The position numbers and the translations under genes were made by a program. DNA of 64,000 nt. It comes from an uncultured Collinsella sp. Its GTDB lineage: Bacteria > Actinomycetota > Coriobacteriia > Coriobacteriales > Coriobacteriaceae. Position 1 is the first letter of the stretch. Every line of letters starts with the position of its first letter. The notes below the pieces were generated by a model that searched no databases, had not been told where the DNA came from, and saw nothing but the letters and a program-made list of their open reading frames with translations. Shown one piece after another: positions 16,047 to 24,762 of the stretch. The stretch is taken from assembly GCA_958403385.1 (NCBI GenBank), contig CATXXC010000006.1:1-64000 (forward strand). The letters run 5' to 3'.

Positions 16047-16133
16047 ACGTAAGTATTCGCCGTGCAGCCACAATCGGGGGCAATTCGACCTGAGCGCGAC
16101 CGCACCGTCACGTCATACGCCGGGAGCCGCCCC

Positions 16134-17096
16134 ATGCACGCAACTGATTTTGGTCGCACGCTCATCATCGCCAACCCAGCCGCCCAGTCGGGTGCGGCGC
16201 ATGAAGTTGCCGAGCGCCTGCAGCGCTTTTTGGACATGACTGCACGCGCATCCCAGTTTGACCTGATGCTGACCGAGCGCATGGGGCACGCCAAGGAGCT
16301 AGCCGCCAAGGCTCAGGGCTATCGCACCGTTATCGCGCTCGGCGGCGACGGCGTGATCCACGAGGTCGTCAACGGGCTTATGAAGCAAAGGGAGGACGCC
16401 CGCCCCGCTCTTGCCATCCTACCCGTGGGCTCCGGCAACGATTTTGCCCAGACGCTCGGCATCGACGATTTCTCCGGCAAGGATTTTGGCGCGTTGCTCA
16501 CCTGCAAGCTGCAGCGTCAGGACATCGGGCGCATTCGCTCGTGGAGCCCTGCGAGCGGCAGCGGCGAGGCTACCGTTGAGTACTACGACCAGACGCTTTC
16601 GGTCGGCATCGATGCCGCCATCGGTCTGGGCACCACCGAGCTGCGCAAAAAGACGGGCTTGACGGGCGCGCCGCTCTACACCCTCTCGGGACTTGAGCAG
16701 TTTGGCCTACGCTATCGCAACTACCCCATGACAGTCAGCTTTGACGGGGTGCCCGCCGAGCGCGTGAGGGCGATCATCATGGCGATTCAGCTGGGTCCTA
16801 CCTATGGCTCGGGCTATCGCATCTGTCCCGACGCCGACCCCTGTGACGGTATATTCGACGTCTGCTACGCCTGCGGCCCCGTTCCGCGCGCGGTCGCGCT
16901 TCCCATGTTCCTTTCGGCCAAAGACGGCCACCATACCAAGCTGCCACCGGTTCGCATGCGTCGCTGTCGCCATGCCGAGCTTATCTTTGAGGAGCCCGAC
17001 TACCCCATCCAGGCCGACGGTGAGCCCATCGTCGCCTCGCGCATCGAGGTCGACATCCTCAGCGGAGCCCTCCACGTCTGGCACCCCACCCGCTAA
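16134..17096 (+). CDS. Diacylglycerol kinase-like lipid kinase (DagK/YegS family)
   Basis: This is a 320-residue protein with the catalytic-domain motifs of the family: IIANPAAQSG near the start, the nucleotide loop VIALGGDGVIHEVVNGL (about residue 68), and ILPVGSGNDFAQTLGI. The C-terminal beta domain ends ADGEPIVASRIEVDIL. It should phosphorylate diacylglycerol or a related lipid at the membrane. The ATG at 16134 has GGGAG seven bases upstream; a GTG at 16062 would add 24 residues outside the family pattern. It follows the CLC gene by about 90 bases. Confidence 0.88.
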   Translation: MHATDFGRTLIIANPAAQSGAAHEVAERLQRFLDMTARASQFDLMLTERMGHAKELAAKAQGYRTVIALGGDGVIHEVVNGLMKQREDARPALAILPVGSGNDFAQTLGIDDFSGKDFGALLTCKLQRQDIGRIRSWSPASGSGEATVEYYDQTLSVGIDAAIGLGTTELRKKTGLTGAPLYTLSGLEQFGLRYRNYPMTVSFDGVPAERVRAIIMAIQLGPTYGSGYRICPDADPCDGIFDVCYACGPVPRAVALPMFLSAKDGHHTKLPPVRMRRCRHAELIFEEPDYPIQADGEPIVASRIEVDILSGALHVWHPTR

Positions 17097-17101
17097 CCCC
17101 A

Positions 17102-17176
17102 CCTAAGTTGCGGTGAAATAGGGACTGCTTTGCGGCTTTAGCTGCATAAACAGTCCCTATTTCACCGCAACTTAGG
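17102..17176. repeat. Perfect 26-bp inverted repeat between convergent genes
   Basis: The arms at 17102-17127 and 17151-17176 are exact inverses containing AGTTGCGGTGAAATAGGGAC, with a 23-base loop. It lies between a plus-strand and a minus-strand gene end and could act as a bidirectional terminator, but it has no U tract. The same arm occurs at 37681-37747 and, singly, at 61-85. Confidence 0.9.
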
Positions 17177-17181
17177 GGTGG

Positions 17182-17562
17182 CTATTCGTCGCTGCCCGGT
17201 TTGCGACGGTTGGCCTTTTTAATCGCGTTGAAGCGCTTGTCGTTGAGCCTGCGCTGGCGAGAGCGTTGAGGCACCTTGGTCTTTACGCGTCGACGCGGTG
17301 GACACCCGCGACGCTCAAGCTCTGCCCTCAGCTTACGCAAACAGCTCGCACGATTCTGAAACTGACTGCGGCTCTCGCGCGCCGTCACGGTAATCCCCGT
17401 GGGCCCATGCTTCATGCGCACCGCTGAATCCGTCGTGTTCACGCCCTGCCCGCCCGGACCTGTCGCGCGAAACACCTGCACCTCGCAATCGCGCGCCAAC
17501 TCCTCGACCGACATCTCGGCATAGCGCGCATACTCGCGCCATCCCATCTTGTTCTCGTCCAT
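17182..17562 (-). CDS. Peptide chain release factor-like protein (GGQ domain, ArfB/PrfH type)
   Basis: This is a 126-residue protein with the catalytic GGQ in [18 protein letters not shown] (about residues 35-50) and a basic C-terminal tail ([20 protein letters not shown]), as in ribosome-rescue peptidyl-tRNA hydrolases. It lacks a codon-recognition domain. The likely role is hydrolysis of peptidyl-tRNA on stalled ribosomes. The ATG at 17562 has GGGGAGG eight bases upstream; longer starts would run into the terminator hairpin at 17582-17618. An alternative is the short RNA-repair-associated PrfH group. Confidence 0.82.
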   Translation of the reverse strand: MDENKMGWREYARYAEMSVEELARDCEVQVFRATGPGGQGVNTTDSAVRMKHGPTGITVTARESRSQFQNRASCLRKLRAELERRGCPPRRRVKTKVPQRSRQRRLNDKRFNAIKKANRRKPGSDE

Positions 17563-17581
17563 ATCAGCACCTCCCCTCATA

Positions 17582-17618
17582 CAAAAAATGTGACAAAGGG
17601 ACAGTCCCTTTGTCACAT
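17582..17618 (-). terminator. Terminator of xpt, formed by a perfect palindrome
   Basis: ATGTGACAAAGGGAC and GTCCCTTTGTCACAT are exact inverses around one central base, followed on the minus strand by TTTTTTG. It closes the xpt transcript just before the release-factor-like gene. Confidence 0.85.
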
Positions 17619-17645
17619 CGCATACCAATCGCTTGTGTTGCGCGC

Positions 17646-18224
17646 TTAGGCGAAGGTGATCTCGCCGTTCTCGCAGTCCATATCGGCGATACGGGCCAGG
17701 CTCTCAACGCGGAAGCCGCGTTTGCGGAGCTTATCGCCGCCGCCCTGGAAGCCCTTCTCAACGGCGATGCCAATGCCGGCAACTTCGGCGCCCGCAGCCT
17801 CGCAGATCTTAATAAGGCCCTCAAGTGCGCAACCGTTGGCCAGGAAGTCGTCGATAATCAGGACCTTGTCGCCCTCGGACAGGAAGCGCTTGCCAACGAT
17901 AACCGGGTACTCCTTCTGCTTGGTAAAGGAGTAGATGGTCGTGGCATACTGCTCGCCGTCGAGGTTGATGGACTGTGCCTTCTTGGCAAAGACCACCGGC
18001 ACGCCGCCAAAATGCTGGGCCGCAATGCAAGCCATGCCAATGCCCGAAGCCTCGATCGTCAGGATCTTGTTGATCTCGACACCCTCGAACAGACGGGCCC
18101 ACTCGGCGCCCATATGGTCGAACAGCTCAACGTCGCACTGGTGGTTGAGGAAGGCATCAACCTTAAGGACGTTACCGGCCTTTACGATGCCGTCATGGCG
18201 AATACGATCCTCAAGCTCCTGCAT
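17646..18224 (-). CDS. xpt: Xanthine phosphoribosyltransferase
   Basis: This is a 192-residue purine salvage enzyme that converts xanthine and PRPP to XMP. The PRPP loop is in [18 protein letters not shown] (about residues 122-140), and [17 protein letters not shown] and [22 protein letters not shown] are typical of Xpt. The ATG at 18224 has AGAAGGGG upstream. I looked for a purine riboswitch in the short leader and did not see one. It is a single-gene unit closed by the terminator at 17582-17618. Confidence 0.93.
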   Translation of the reverse strand: MQELEDRIRHDGIVKAGNVLKVDAFLNHQCDVELFDHMGAEWARLFEGVEINKILTIEASGIGMACIAAQHFGGVPVVFAKKAQSINLDGEQYATTIYSFTKQKEYPVIVGKRFLSEGDKVLIIDDFLANGCALEGLIKICEAAGAEVAGIGIAVEKGFQGGGDKLRKRGFRVESLARIADMDCENGEITFA

Positions 18225-18383
18225 GGCGCAACCCCTTCTCGCGGCAACGATACCGCGCGATTAATAAACGTTGTTCGATAGTCTACCACGGACCGACCCC
18301 CGCCCGCCCCACAAGCCCCTACGCATCATAAAGCCGCAAGACCAGTAGATGGGCCCGATTCGTGGCAAGCCTGCCTCCACAGG

Positions 18384-19688
18384 CTAATGGCGGGCGCGCA
18401 CCCTCACCAAACGCACCATGGCGAGCGCAAAGCCTACAGCGGCCACAGCCATCAACACATAGAACACCGAACGGAAACCAAACAAGAACACATCCGGACG
18501 GCCTGCAACGAAACTGGTCACGGCCTCGCCCATCGCCGCACTCATCTGCCCATACAGGATATGCGACGCCACCGTAATGCCGAGTGCCATGCCGGCATAG
18601 CGCGCCAAACTGCCCAAGCTGCCCGCAAAACCGAGCGCCTCGCGCGGAGCCGAGCCCATATACAACGAGTTATTAGGGCTCTGGAAAATCGACGTGCCGC
18701 ACGACATAAACGCGACACAGCAGACGATCACAGGAATGGAAGAGTGCTCGTCGAGCGTGCTTACCGCAAAAAGACCGCACACATACACGCCCAGGCCGAC
18801 TGCCGTGGGGCCCTCGCAGCCAACACGGTCCGAAACCGTACCCGAAAGCGGGCCGATAAAGGCATTCACCATCGGCAGCGCCAAAAAGAGTAGCCCAGAG
18901 ATGTCGGAACCAAAACCGTGGGCGTCCTGAAAATAGAACGGCAGGATAAACTCGGATGCGCCAATGCCAACGAAGACGATGAGCATGCAGGCAAGGTTGA
19001 TGGTGAAGGCCGAATTTGCAAAGCAGCGACGAGCGGCCTCGGCAAGGGGCATGGGGCGTTCGCCGACCTCTGGCCTAACATGCGGCAGTGTGTAGAGTCC
19101 CACGATAAACGAGATCACGCCAATGGGCAGGTTGATGAGGAAGATGCTCTCCCAGGGAAAGCTTGCCACCAGCATGCCGCCGAGCACGGGGCCACACATC
19201 ATGCCGAGGGCCACGAAGGTCGCAAGAATACCCATGGCACGGCCTCGTTCGCGCGCCGGAAACGACTCGGTGATGATACCCATGTTGTTAGCCATGGCCG
19301 CCGCGCAACCGACGCCCTGAACAATGCGTGCCAGGATAAGAACCTCGAGCGAGGCCGAAAGGCCACAAAGCAGCGAGCCGACCGAAAAGACGATGACGCC
19401 CAGCTGGAACACATTCACCTTGCCGCGCACGTCGCCCAGACGGCCAAACGGCAACATAGCCACGCAAGTCGCAAGCAGATACACCGAGCTTACCAGTTGA
19501 ATGCGATCGAGGCCCACGCCCAGCTCCTTTTGCATCACGGGCAGCGCCACGGTCACGACGGTCGAATCCAGGCACACCATAAACGTCATGATGAGCACGG
19601 TAAACAGAATCGCCCATTTGTTCTTGCCATGGGTGTCGCCCTCTAGGGCAAGGTGCTCGCGGCGCAGCTGCTCTGCAGTTTTCTCCAT
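18384..19688 (-). CDS. MFS transporter, drug:H+ antiporter type (DHA2/EmrB-QacA-like)
   Basis: This is a 434-residue integral membrane protein. Early motifs DSTVVTVALPVMQKELG and LPFGRLGDVRGKVNVFQ (MFS motif A) and the mid-protein GPVLGGMLVASFPWESIFLINLPIG (antiporter motif C region) mark an exporter. By length it has about 12 helices rather than 14. The ATG at 19688 has GAAAGG six bases upstream. The substrate cannot be predicted. It is a single gene following the metY-like terminator. Confidence 0.87.
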   Translation of the reverse strand: MEKTAEQLRREHLALEGDTHGKNKWAILFTVLIMTFMVCLDSTVVTVALPVMQKELGVGLDRIQLVSSVYLLATCVAMLPFGRLGDVRGKVNVFQLGVIVFSVGSLLCGLSASLEVLILARIVQGVGCAAAMANNMGIITESFPARERGRAMGILATFVALGMMCGPVLGGMLVASFPWESIFLINLPIGVISFIVGLYTLPHVRPEVGERPMPLAEAARRCFANSAFTINLACMLIVFVGIGASEFILPFYFQDAHGFGSDISGLLFLALPMVNAFIGPLSGTVSDRVGCEGPTAVGLGVYVCGLFAVSTLDEHSSIPVIVCCVAFMSCGTSIFQSPNNSLYMGSAPREALGFAGSLGSLARYAGMALGITVASHILYGQMSAAMGEAVTSFVAGRPDVFLFGFRSVFYVLMAVAAVGFALAMVRLVRVRARH

Positions 19689-19712
19689 ATCCATCCTTTC
19701 GAGTGGCACAAC

Positions 19713-19761
19713 GCAAAAACGGGGCCCCAATCGCCTGCAAACAGCCGCGATTGGGGTCCCG
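19713..19761 (-). terminator. Rho-independent terminator after the metY-like gene
   Basis: On the minus strand GGGACCCCAATCGC pairs with GCGATTGGGGCCCC and is followed by GTTTTTG. Confidence 0.88.
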
Positions 19762-19829
19762 CCTACAGAATCGGAACGAAAGGTCGCCGAAGCTTTCTGC
19801 CAGCATCGGCACCTTGCACGAACGCTAGC

Positions 19830-21113
19830 CTAGCACTGCTCGAGTGCCTGCTCAAGGTCGGCAATCAGATCGGCCGTATCCTCGAGGCCGCACGACAGGC
19901 GCACCATGTCGGCGGAGATGCCACAGGCGATGAGCTCCTCATCGTTCATCTGGCGATGCGTGGCGTTAGCAGGATGCAGGCAGCAAGTGCGGGCGTCGGC
20001 CACGTGCGTGGCGATCTGGGCGAGCTTGAGGCTCTTCATAAAGGTCTCGGCCGCTGCGCGACCACCGTTAAAGCCAAAGCTCACAACGCCGCACGTACCG
20101 TTGGGCATGTACTTCTGAGCCATGTCATAGTACTTATCGCCCTCCAGGCCCGGATAGCTCACGAAACGAACCTTGGGATGGCTCCGCAGGAACTTGGCAA
20201 CGGCCAGGCCGTTCTCGCAATGACGCGGCATGCGCACATGCAGGCTCTCGAGCGAGCTGTTCAGGAAGAAGGCCGCCTGCGGGTTCTGCATGGGGCCAAG
20301 GTCGCGCATGAGCTGAGCGGTTGCCTTGGTAATGAAGGCACCCTCGCGACCGAACTTCTCGGCATAGGTCACACCGTGGTAGCTCTCATCGGGCGTGGTG
20401 AGACCCGGGAACTTGTCCGCATGGGCCATCCAGTCAAACTGGCCGTGGTCGACGATCACGCCGCCCAGGTAGGCAGCATGTCCATCCATGTACTTGGTGG
20501 TGGAGTGTGTAACGATGTCGGCGCCCCACTCAAAGGGACGGCACATCACGGGCGTCGGGAAGGTGTTGTCAACCATCAGCGGCACGCCGTGCTTATGCGC
20601 GGCCTTGGCAAAGCGCTCAATATCGAGCACGGCGAGGGCGGGGTTGGCAATCGTCTCGCCAAAGACGAGCTTGGTATTGGGCTCAAAGGCTGCCTCGAGC
20701 TCCTCATCGGTGCAGTCGGGGGCAACGAACGTGCAGGTCAAGCCCATGCGACCCATGGTGTGAGCCAGCAGGTTGTAGGTACCGCCGTAGATGGCAGAGC
20801 TTGCAACCACATGATCGCCGGCACCGGCCACGTTAAAGATCGCGAGGAAGTTCGCAGCCATGCCCGAGCTCGTGAGCATCGCGGCAGTGCCGCCCTCCAT
20901 CTCGCAGATCTTGGCGGCAACCAGATCGCACGTGGGGTTCTGCAGACGGCTGTAGAAGTAGCCCGACTCCTCCAGGTCAAACAGCTTGCCCATGTGCTCC
21001 GACGTGTCGTACTTCCACGTGGTGGACTGGTAGATGGGCACCTGGCGCGGCTCGGCATCTCCCGGGTGATAGCCGCCCTGAACACATGTCGTACCGATGG
21101 TCTGCTCGCTCAT
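19830..21113 (-). CDS. O-acetylhomoserine sulfhydrylase / Cys-Met metabolism PLP enzyme
   Basis: This is a 427-residue gamma-family PLP enzyme. It has YSRLQNPTCDLVAAKICEMEGG, SSAIYGGTYNLL, DNTFPTPVMCRPFEWGADIV and the PLP lysine in HSTTKYMDGH (about residue 208). Length and the N-terminus TTCVQGGYHPGDAEPRQVPIYQSTTWKY match MetY, which makes homocysteine from O-acetylhomoserine and sulfide; methionine gamma-lyase is the main alternative. The ATG at 21113 sits just before CGGAC-type start context, with GGGAG upstream. A single-gene unit. Confidence 0.82.
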   Translation of the reverse strand: MSEQTIGTTCVQGGYHPGDAEPRQVPIYQSTTWKYDTSEHMGKLFDLEESGYFYSRLQNPTCDLVAAKICEMEGGTAAMLTSSGMAANFLAIFNVAGAGDHVVASSAIYGGTYNLLAHTMGRMGLTCTFVAPDCTDEELEAAFEPNTKLVFGETIANPALAVLDIERFAKAAHKHGVPLMVDNTFPTPVMCRPFEWGADIVTHSTTKYMDGHAAYLGGVIVDHGQFDWMAHADKFPGLTTPDESYHGVTYAEKFGREGAFITKATAQLMRDLGPMQNPQAAFFLNSSLESLHVRMPRHCENGLAVAKFLRSHPKVRFVSYPGLEGDKYYDMAQKYMPNGTCGVVSFGFNGGRAAAETFMKSLKLAQIATHVADARTCCLHPANATHRQMNDEELIACGISADMVRLSCGLEDTADLIADLEQALEQC

Positions 21114-21299
21114 ATCTAGCTCCCTTGCCTGGGTTTTAGTTTTATTCGGTTCACGATACCGCTACCCCGCACCCCTCTCAACCCATCACCAAGATAGGTT
21201 ATGAGACTAATTGATCAGGGGTATTTATCTCAAGCCTTAGGCATTTGCTCGATAGATAAAAATGAGGCATACATGAAGCTCTCGATGATTACATGCACC

Positions 21300-21331
21300 G
21301 TCACGGGTACCATAGGCGGGTACACCGTGAC
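21300..21331 (+). promoter_or_regulatory. Dyad operator-like element before the C_GCAxxG_C_C gene
   Basis: GTCACGGGTACC and GGGTACACCGTGAC form a near-perfect inverted repeat ending 14 bases before the start codon. It could be a repressor site or an RNA hairpin next to the ribosome site AAGGAG. Confidence 0.45.
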
Positions 21332-21344
21332 CAAGGAGACAACG

Positions 21345-21791
21345 ATGAAGCAAATCGATACGGCCCAGCTCGACATCACCGCCTGTCAGGCTCAGGCTGC
21401 CGAATACCACGCCCGTGGCTTTAACTGCGCCCAGGCCGTCGCCTGCACGCTCGCGCCCGCCGTCGGGCTCGACCCCCAGGTCGCCTTTACCCTCACCGAG
21501 GGCTTTGGCGCCGGTATGGGCGGCATGACCGAAACCTGCGGCGCCATCTCGGGCGCCGTGGCCATCATGGGCTTTGTAATGAGCGACGGCATGGAAAACC
21601 CCAAGACCAAGGGCCAGACCTACAAGCTGTCGCGCGAAATCGCCAAGCGTTTTGGCGAGAAGAACACGACGACCGTCTGCGGCACGCTCAAGGGCATCGG
21701 ATCGGACAAGGGTCCGCTCCGCAGCTGCCCCGGTTGCATCGACGATGCCATCGAGATCGCCTGCGATGTGCTAAAGCAGCTCGCCGAGTAA
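21345..21791 (+). CDS. C_GCAxxG_C_C family redox-associated protein
   Basis: This is a 148-residue cysteine-rich protein. The family pattern is seen as FNCAQAVACTLA, then GGMTETCGAISGAVAIMG, then TTVCGTLKG and LRSCPGCIDDAIEIA. The spaced cysteines probably bind a metal or iron-sulfur centre; the family is found in anaerobes and its function is not settled. The ATG at 21345 has AAGGAG six bases upstream; a longer reading from 21201 would swallow the dyad element. It is transcribed divergently from the metY-like gene. Confidence 0.85.
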   Translation: MKQIDTAQLDITACQAQAAEYHARGFNCAQAVACTLAPAVGLDPQVAFTLTEGFGAGMGGMTETCGAISGAVAIMGFVMSDGMENPKTKGQTYKLSREIAKRFGEKNTTTVCGTLKGIGSDKGPLRSCPGCIDDAIEIACDVLKQLAE

Positions 21792-21858
21792 ACGGCACCA
21801 ACATAAATCGACGGCCGGCGCGCTTGGAATCAATCCAAAAGCACGCCGGCCGTCGCCG

Positions 21859-22494
21859 TTAGAACTCGGCAAATTCGGGAGCGCCGACCTCAATCTCCTC
21901 GCGCCCCGCCATAAACTCGCGCATCTTAGTGCAAAACGGCTCCTGCTCCCCCGCCTTAAACACCAAGTGAAGTGTCACGGCATCCGCGTAATCGGTATCC
22001 GAAGCCTTGGCACCCGAATCCTGCGCCAAACGAAGCACCTGCTCATACTGCGGATAGGCCACATGCACGTCAACCGGCACGACATTCGTCATCTCAACGA
22101 TCTGCCCGGCCTCCCGAGCCGCGGCCACCGCCGCCTGCGTCGCCGCGGTATAGGCGCGTACCAAGCCACCAGGCCCCAACAGCGTGCCGCCAAAATAGCG
22201 CGTCACCACGCAGCAAACATTCTTGAGCCCCGCACCGCGCAGCACCTCGAGCGTCGGCATCCCGCTCGTGCGGCTCGGCTCGCCGTCATCGCTCTGACGC
22301 TCACGTCCATCGACCAAAATCCACGCGGGAACATTGTGTCGAGCATCGTAATGACGTTTGCGAACGGTCTCGATAAAGGCATTCGCCTCATCCTCGGACT
22401 CAATATGGACCAGCTGGGCAATAAACCGACTCTTGCGGTCCAAAAACTCGCCCGAAACCTCAATATTCGATTGCAGAGTAAAATAGCTGTCCAA
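21859..22494 (-). CDS. YigZ/IMPACT family protein
   Basis: This is a 211-residue protein. The N-terminal domain (residues 1-120) has SRFIAQLVHIESEDEANAFIE, ARHNVPAWIL, DDGEPSRTSGMP and CCVVTRYFGGTLLGPGGLVRAY, the hallmark of the UPF0029/IMPACT fold. The C-terminal DUF1949-like domain follows. It is a conserved cytoplasmic protein linked to translation, function unclear. There is no ATG: tandem TTG codons lie at 22497 and 22494, and the second has AGGGG at a better distance (5 bases). Confidence 0.85.
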   Translation of the reverse strand: MDSYFTLQSNIEVSGEFLDRKSRFIAQLVHIESEDEANAFIETVRKRHYDARHNVPAWILVDGRERQSDDGEPSRTSGMPTLEVLRGAGLKNVCCVVTRYFGGTLLGPGGLVRAYTAATQAAVAAAREAGQIVEMTNVVPVDVHVAYPQYEQVLRLAQDSGAKASDTDYADAVTLHLVFKAGEQEPFCTKMREFMAGREEIEVGAPEFAEF

Positions 22495-22574
22495 CAAAGC
22501 CCCTCAACAAAATAAAGCGCAGCAACAAACAGCCTCAATAATACGGCAAACACCATATCGATTGTCAGGGTAAC

Positions 22575-22945
22575 AAAAATGCCAAGTGGGCCTATAAGCC
22601 GGGTTCTGTCGTGAACGGTCATTTATCTTGTCTGCACGTTACCATGCAGCTCCACGCACGCTACCCGAACGCGGACCGGGCCGGCCCATAGCGTTCCTAT
22701 TCGCGCTTGCTCCGGATGGGGCTTGCCAAGCCGCCGTGTTACCACGACGCTGGTGGTCTCTTACACCACCGTTTCAGCTTTTCCCTTTACGCCTTGCGGC
22801 GCAGGTGGGAGTCTTCTTTTCTGCGGCGCTTTCCGTCGGATCACTCCGCCCGGCCGTTAGCCGGCATCCCGCCCTCTGGAGCCCGGACTTTCCTCACGCG
22901 TACTGCAAGCAGCACATCGCGCAACCGTCTGGCCCACTCAGCAGT
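22575..22945 (-). ncRNA. rnpB: RNase P RNA
   Basis: On the minus strand the RNA starts near 22943 with GCTGAGTGGGCCAGACGG, contains GAGGAAAGTCCGGGCTCC, the universal 5' core, and ends with AACCCGGCTTATAGGCCCACTTGGC. The first and last ten bases (GCTGAGTGGG/CCCACTTGGC) pair as helix P1. The 3' end runs into ATTTTTG. It is the catalytic subunit that trims tRNA 5' ends. Confidence 0.95.
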
Positions 22946-22950
22946 GCAAG

Positions 22951-22977
22951 AGTGTAACACACCGTTGCCACAGGCAA
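22951..22977 (-). promoter_or_regulatory. Probable rnpB promoter
   Basis: On the minus strand TTGCCT (22977-22972), a 15-base spacer and TACACT (22956-22951) place the start about seven bases downstream, where helix P1 begins. Confidence 0.5.
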
Positions 22978-23220
22978 TGGCACAACGCAAACGCTCGACA
23001 CGATAAACCAAGAACCGCCATGCGCTACAATGGTCCTGTCGATGGGCAACGTCGTCAGTCGAGACGCGACCGCGCTCCGCACCCCTCCGTCTACTCGGTG
23101 TGTTCCCGCCTCCTCCCCGAGGCGGGATGTCGGCATTTTTCATGCACCGACAACCCAATAGCCTGTGGACAGCCCGGACAGCATTAAGCACGGGTAGCAT
23201 CGCGCGCCTCAGCGCCAAAT
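22978..23220. other. Gene-free stretch with hairpins, possible small RNA
   Basis: No convincing protein-coding frame is seen. A plus-strand TACAAT at 23031-23036 could be a -10 box. Further on, CCCGCCTC-CTCCCC-GAGGCGGG is followed by ATGTCGGCATTTTTC, and TGTCGG can also pair with CCGACA. A short plus-strand transcript ending near 23140 is possible but unproven. Confidence 0.25.
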
Positions 23221-23221
23221 G

Positions 23222-23258
23222 CAAAAAGGGACCCGTCCATTGCGGACGGATCCCTTAA
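23222..23258 (-). terminator. Rho-independent terminator after rpsA
   Basis: On the minus strand AAGGGATCCGTCC pairs with GGACGGGTCCCTT and is followed by TTTGC; a long, strong stem. Confidence 0.88.
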
Positions 23259-23280
23259 AACAAGTGATCGTCAAACCGAT

Positions 23281-24447
23281 TTACTCGGCGTCGGTCTCCT
23301 CGTCCTTCTTCTCGGAAGGCAGCGGGGTAACCTCGATCTCGACGCCCAGAGTCTCAGCAGCAGACTTCATGGACAGGGAGATACGACGACGGTCGAGGTC
23401 GATCTCCATGACCTTGACCTGGACCTTGTCACCCACGTGGGTAACCTGAGAAGGCTGATCGACGTGCTTGTTGGCCATCTCGGAGATGTGCACCAGGCCC
23501 TCGATGCCCTCGCCCAGGTCGACGAAAGCGCCGAACGGGACAAGCTTGGTCACAGTGCCCTCGACGATAGCGCCGACGGGGTACTTCTTGACCAGTGCGC
23601 GCCACGGATCCTCGGTGGTCTGCTTGAGACCCAGGGAGATGCGCTCGCGGTTGAGATCGACGTCGAGAACCTCGACCTCGACCTCCTGGCCGACCTTGAC
23701 AACCTCGGAAGGATGGTTGACGTGGTTCCAGGAGAGCTCGGAGATGTGGATGAGGCCGTCGATACCGCCGAGGTCGACGAAGGCACCGAAGTCGACGATG
23801 GAAGAAACGGTGCCCTGGAGACGCATGCCAGACTTGAGCTTGGACAGAATCTCGGAGCGCTCGGCCTTACGGGACTCCTCGAGCACGACGCGACGGGAGA
23901 GGACGACGTTGTTGCGGTTGCGGTCCATCTCGATGACGCGAGCCTCGATACGGGTGCCCATGTAGGAGGTGAGGTCCTTGACACGACGGAGGTCGACGAG
24001 GGAAGCAGGCAGGAAGCCACGCAGGCCGATGTCGAGGATCAGGCCGCCCTTGACAACCTCGATAACCTCGCCCTCGACGTTCTCGCCGGAGTTGAACTTC
24101 TCCTCGATGCGGTTCCAAGCACGCTCGTACTCGGCACGCTTCTTGGACAGGACCAGACGACCGTCCTTGTCCTCCTTCTGGAGAACCAGAGCCTCGATGG
24201 GATCACCGAGTGCAACGATGTCTGCAGGGTTAGCGTCCTTGCGGATGGACAGCTCGCGGACCGGGATAACGCCCTCGGACTTGAATCCGATGTCAACGAG
24301 CACCTCGTCATGCTCGATCTTAACGACAGTGCCGTTAACGAGATCGCCCTCATCAAAGTCGGTAATCGTACCGTCGATGAGGTTGTTCATCTCCTCCTCA
24401 TTGACATCGTCAAGAGAGAAAATGGACGAGTTCTGAATCTCACTCAA
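23281..24447 (-). CDS. rpsA: 30S ribosomal protein S1
   Basis: This is a 388-residue protein with four S1/OB repeats: GDLVNGTVVKIEHDEVLVDIGFKSEG (about 34), NVEGEVIEVVKGGLILDIGLRGFLP (about 120), GMRLQGTVSSIVDFGAFVDLGGIDGLIHISELSW (about 205) and GAIVEGTVTKLVPFGAFVDLGEGIEGLVHISEMA (about 290). Four repeats is usual for Gram-positive S1, which has six in E. coli. It helps mRNA bind the small subunit. The start is a TTG at 24447 with AAAGGGG eight bases upstream. The C-terminus is acidic. Confidence 0.93.
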   Translation of the reverse strand: MSEIQNSSIFSLDDVNEEEMNNLIDGTITDFDEGDLVNGTVVKIEHDEVLVDIGFKSEGVIPVRELSIRKDANPADIVALGDPIEALVLQKEDKDGRLVLSKKRAEYERAWNRIEEKFNSGENVEGEVIEVVKGGLILDIGLRGFLPASLVDLRRVKDLTSYMGTRIEARVIEMDRNRNNVVLSRRVVLEESRKAERSEILSKLKSGMRLQGTVSSIVDFGAFVDLGGIDGLIHISELSWNHVNHPSEVVKVGQEVEVEVLDVDLNRERISLGLKQTTEDPWRALVKKYPVGAIVEGTVTKLVPFGAFVDLGEGIEGLVHISEMANKHVDQPSQVTHVGDKVQVKVMEIDLDRRRISLSMKSAAETLGVEIEVTPLPSEKKDEETDAE

Positions 24448-24762
24448 AGGTGGACCCCTTTCGAACTACGGGGCCCCGATTGCTAGGACCTACAGAAGGG
24501 TGCGACAAGCACACAACGTTTAGGAACACTCGGGAGCCGACAGATACTAATGTGACGCTTATGCAATCACGTTCGTATAGGTTACGGGGAAATGAGTTCG
24601 ATTTCAAGCGTGAACTGCGATTTTTTACTCGTGTGGAGACTTTTTCGTAATCTTATGAACACACGTCTCCACAACTTGACGATAACCAGCCAGGCATTTG
24701 GCTTTGGGGTAAAGTATCCGGAGCCAACGACTCTAGATCAAATTTACGAGAAAGGTGCCCGC
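24448..24762. other. Divergent intergenic region between rpsA and the HAD gene
   Basis: No coding frame is supported here. It must hold both promoters. A possible plus-strand pair is GTGACG, 18 bases, TATAGG (about 24552-24581); no clean rpsA promoter was identified on the minus strand. Confidence 0.3.

Noticed and set aside
18225..18300. Purine riboswitch before xpt
   Set aside because: The leader is short and the conserved junction bases are not found.
21114..21200. SAM or T-box leader before the metY-like gene
   Set aside because: No recognisable SAM-box core or T-box sequence in the leader.
22628..23224. Open frames across 22.6-23.2 kb
   Set aside because: They overlap RNase P RNA and its structured surroundings; no family resemblance.
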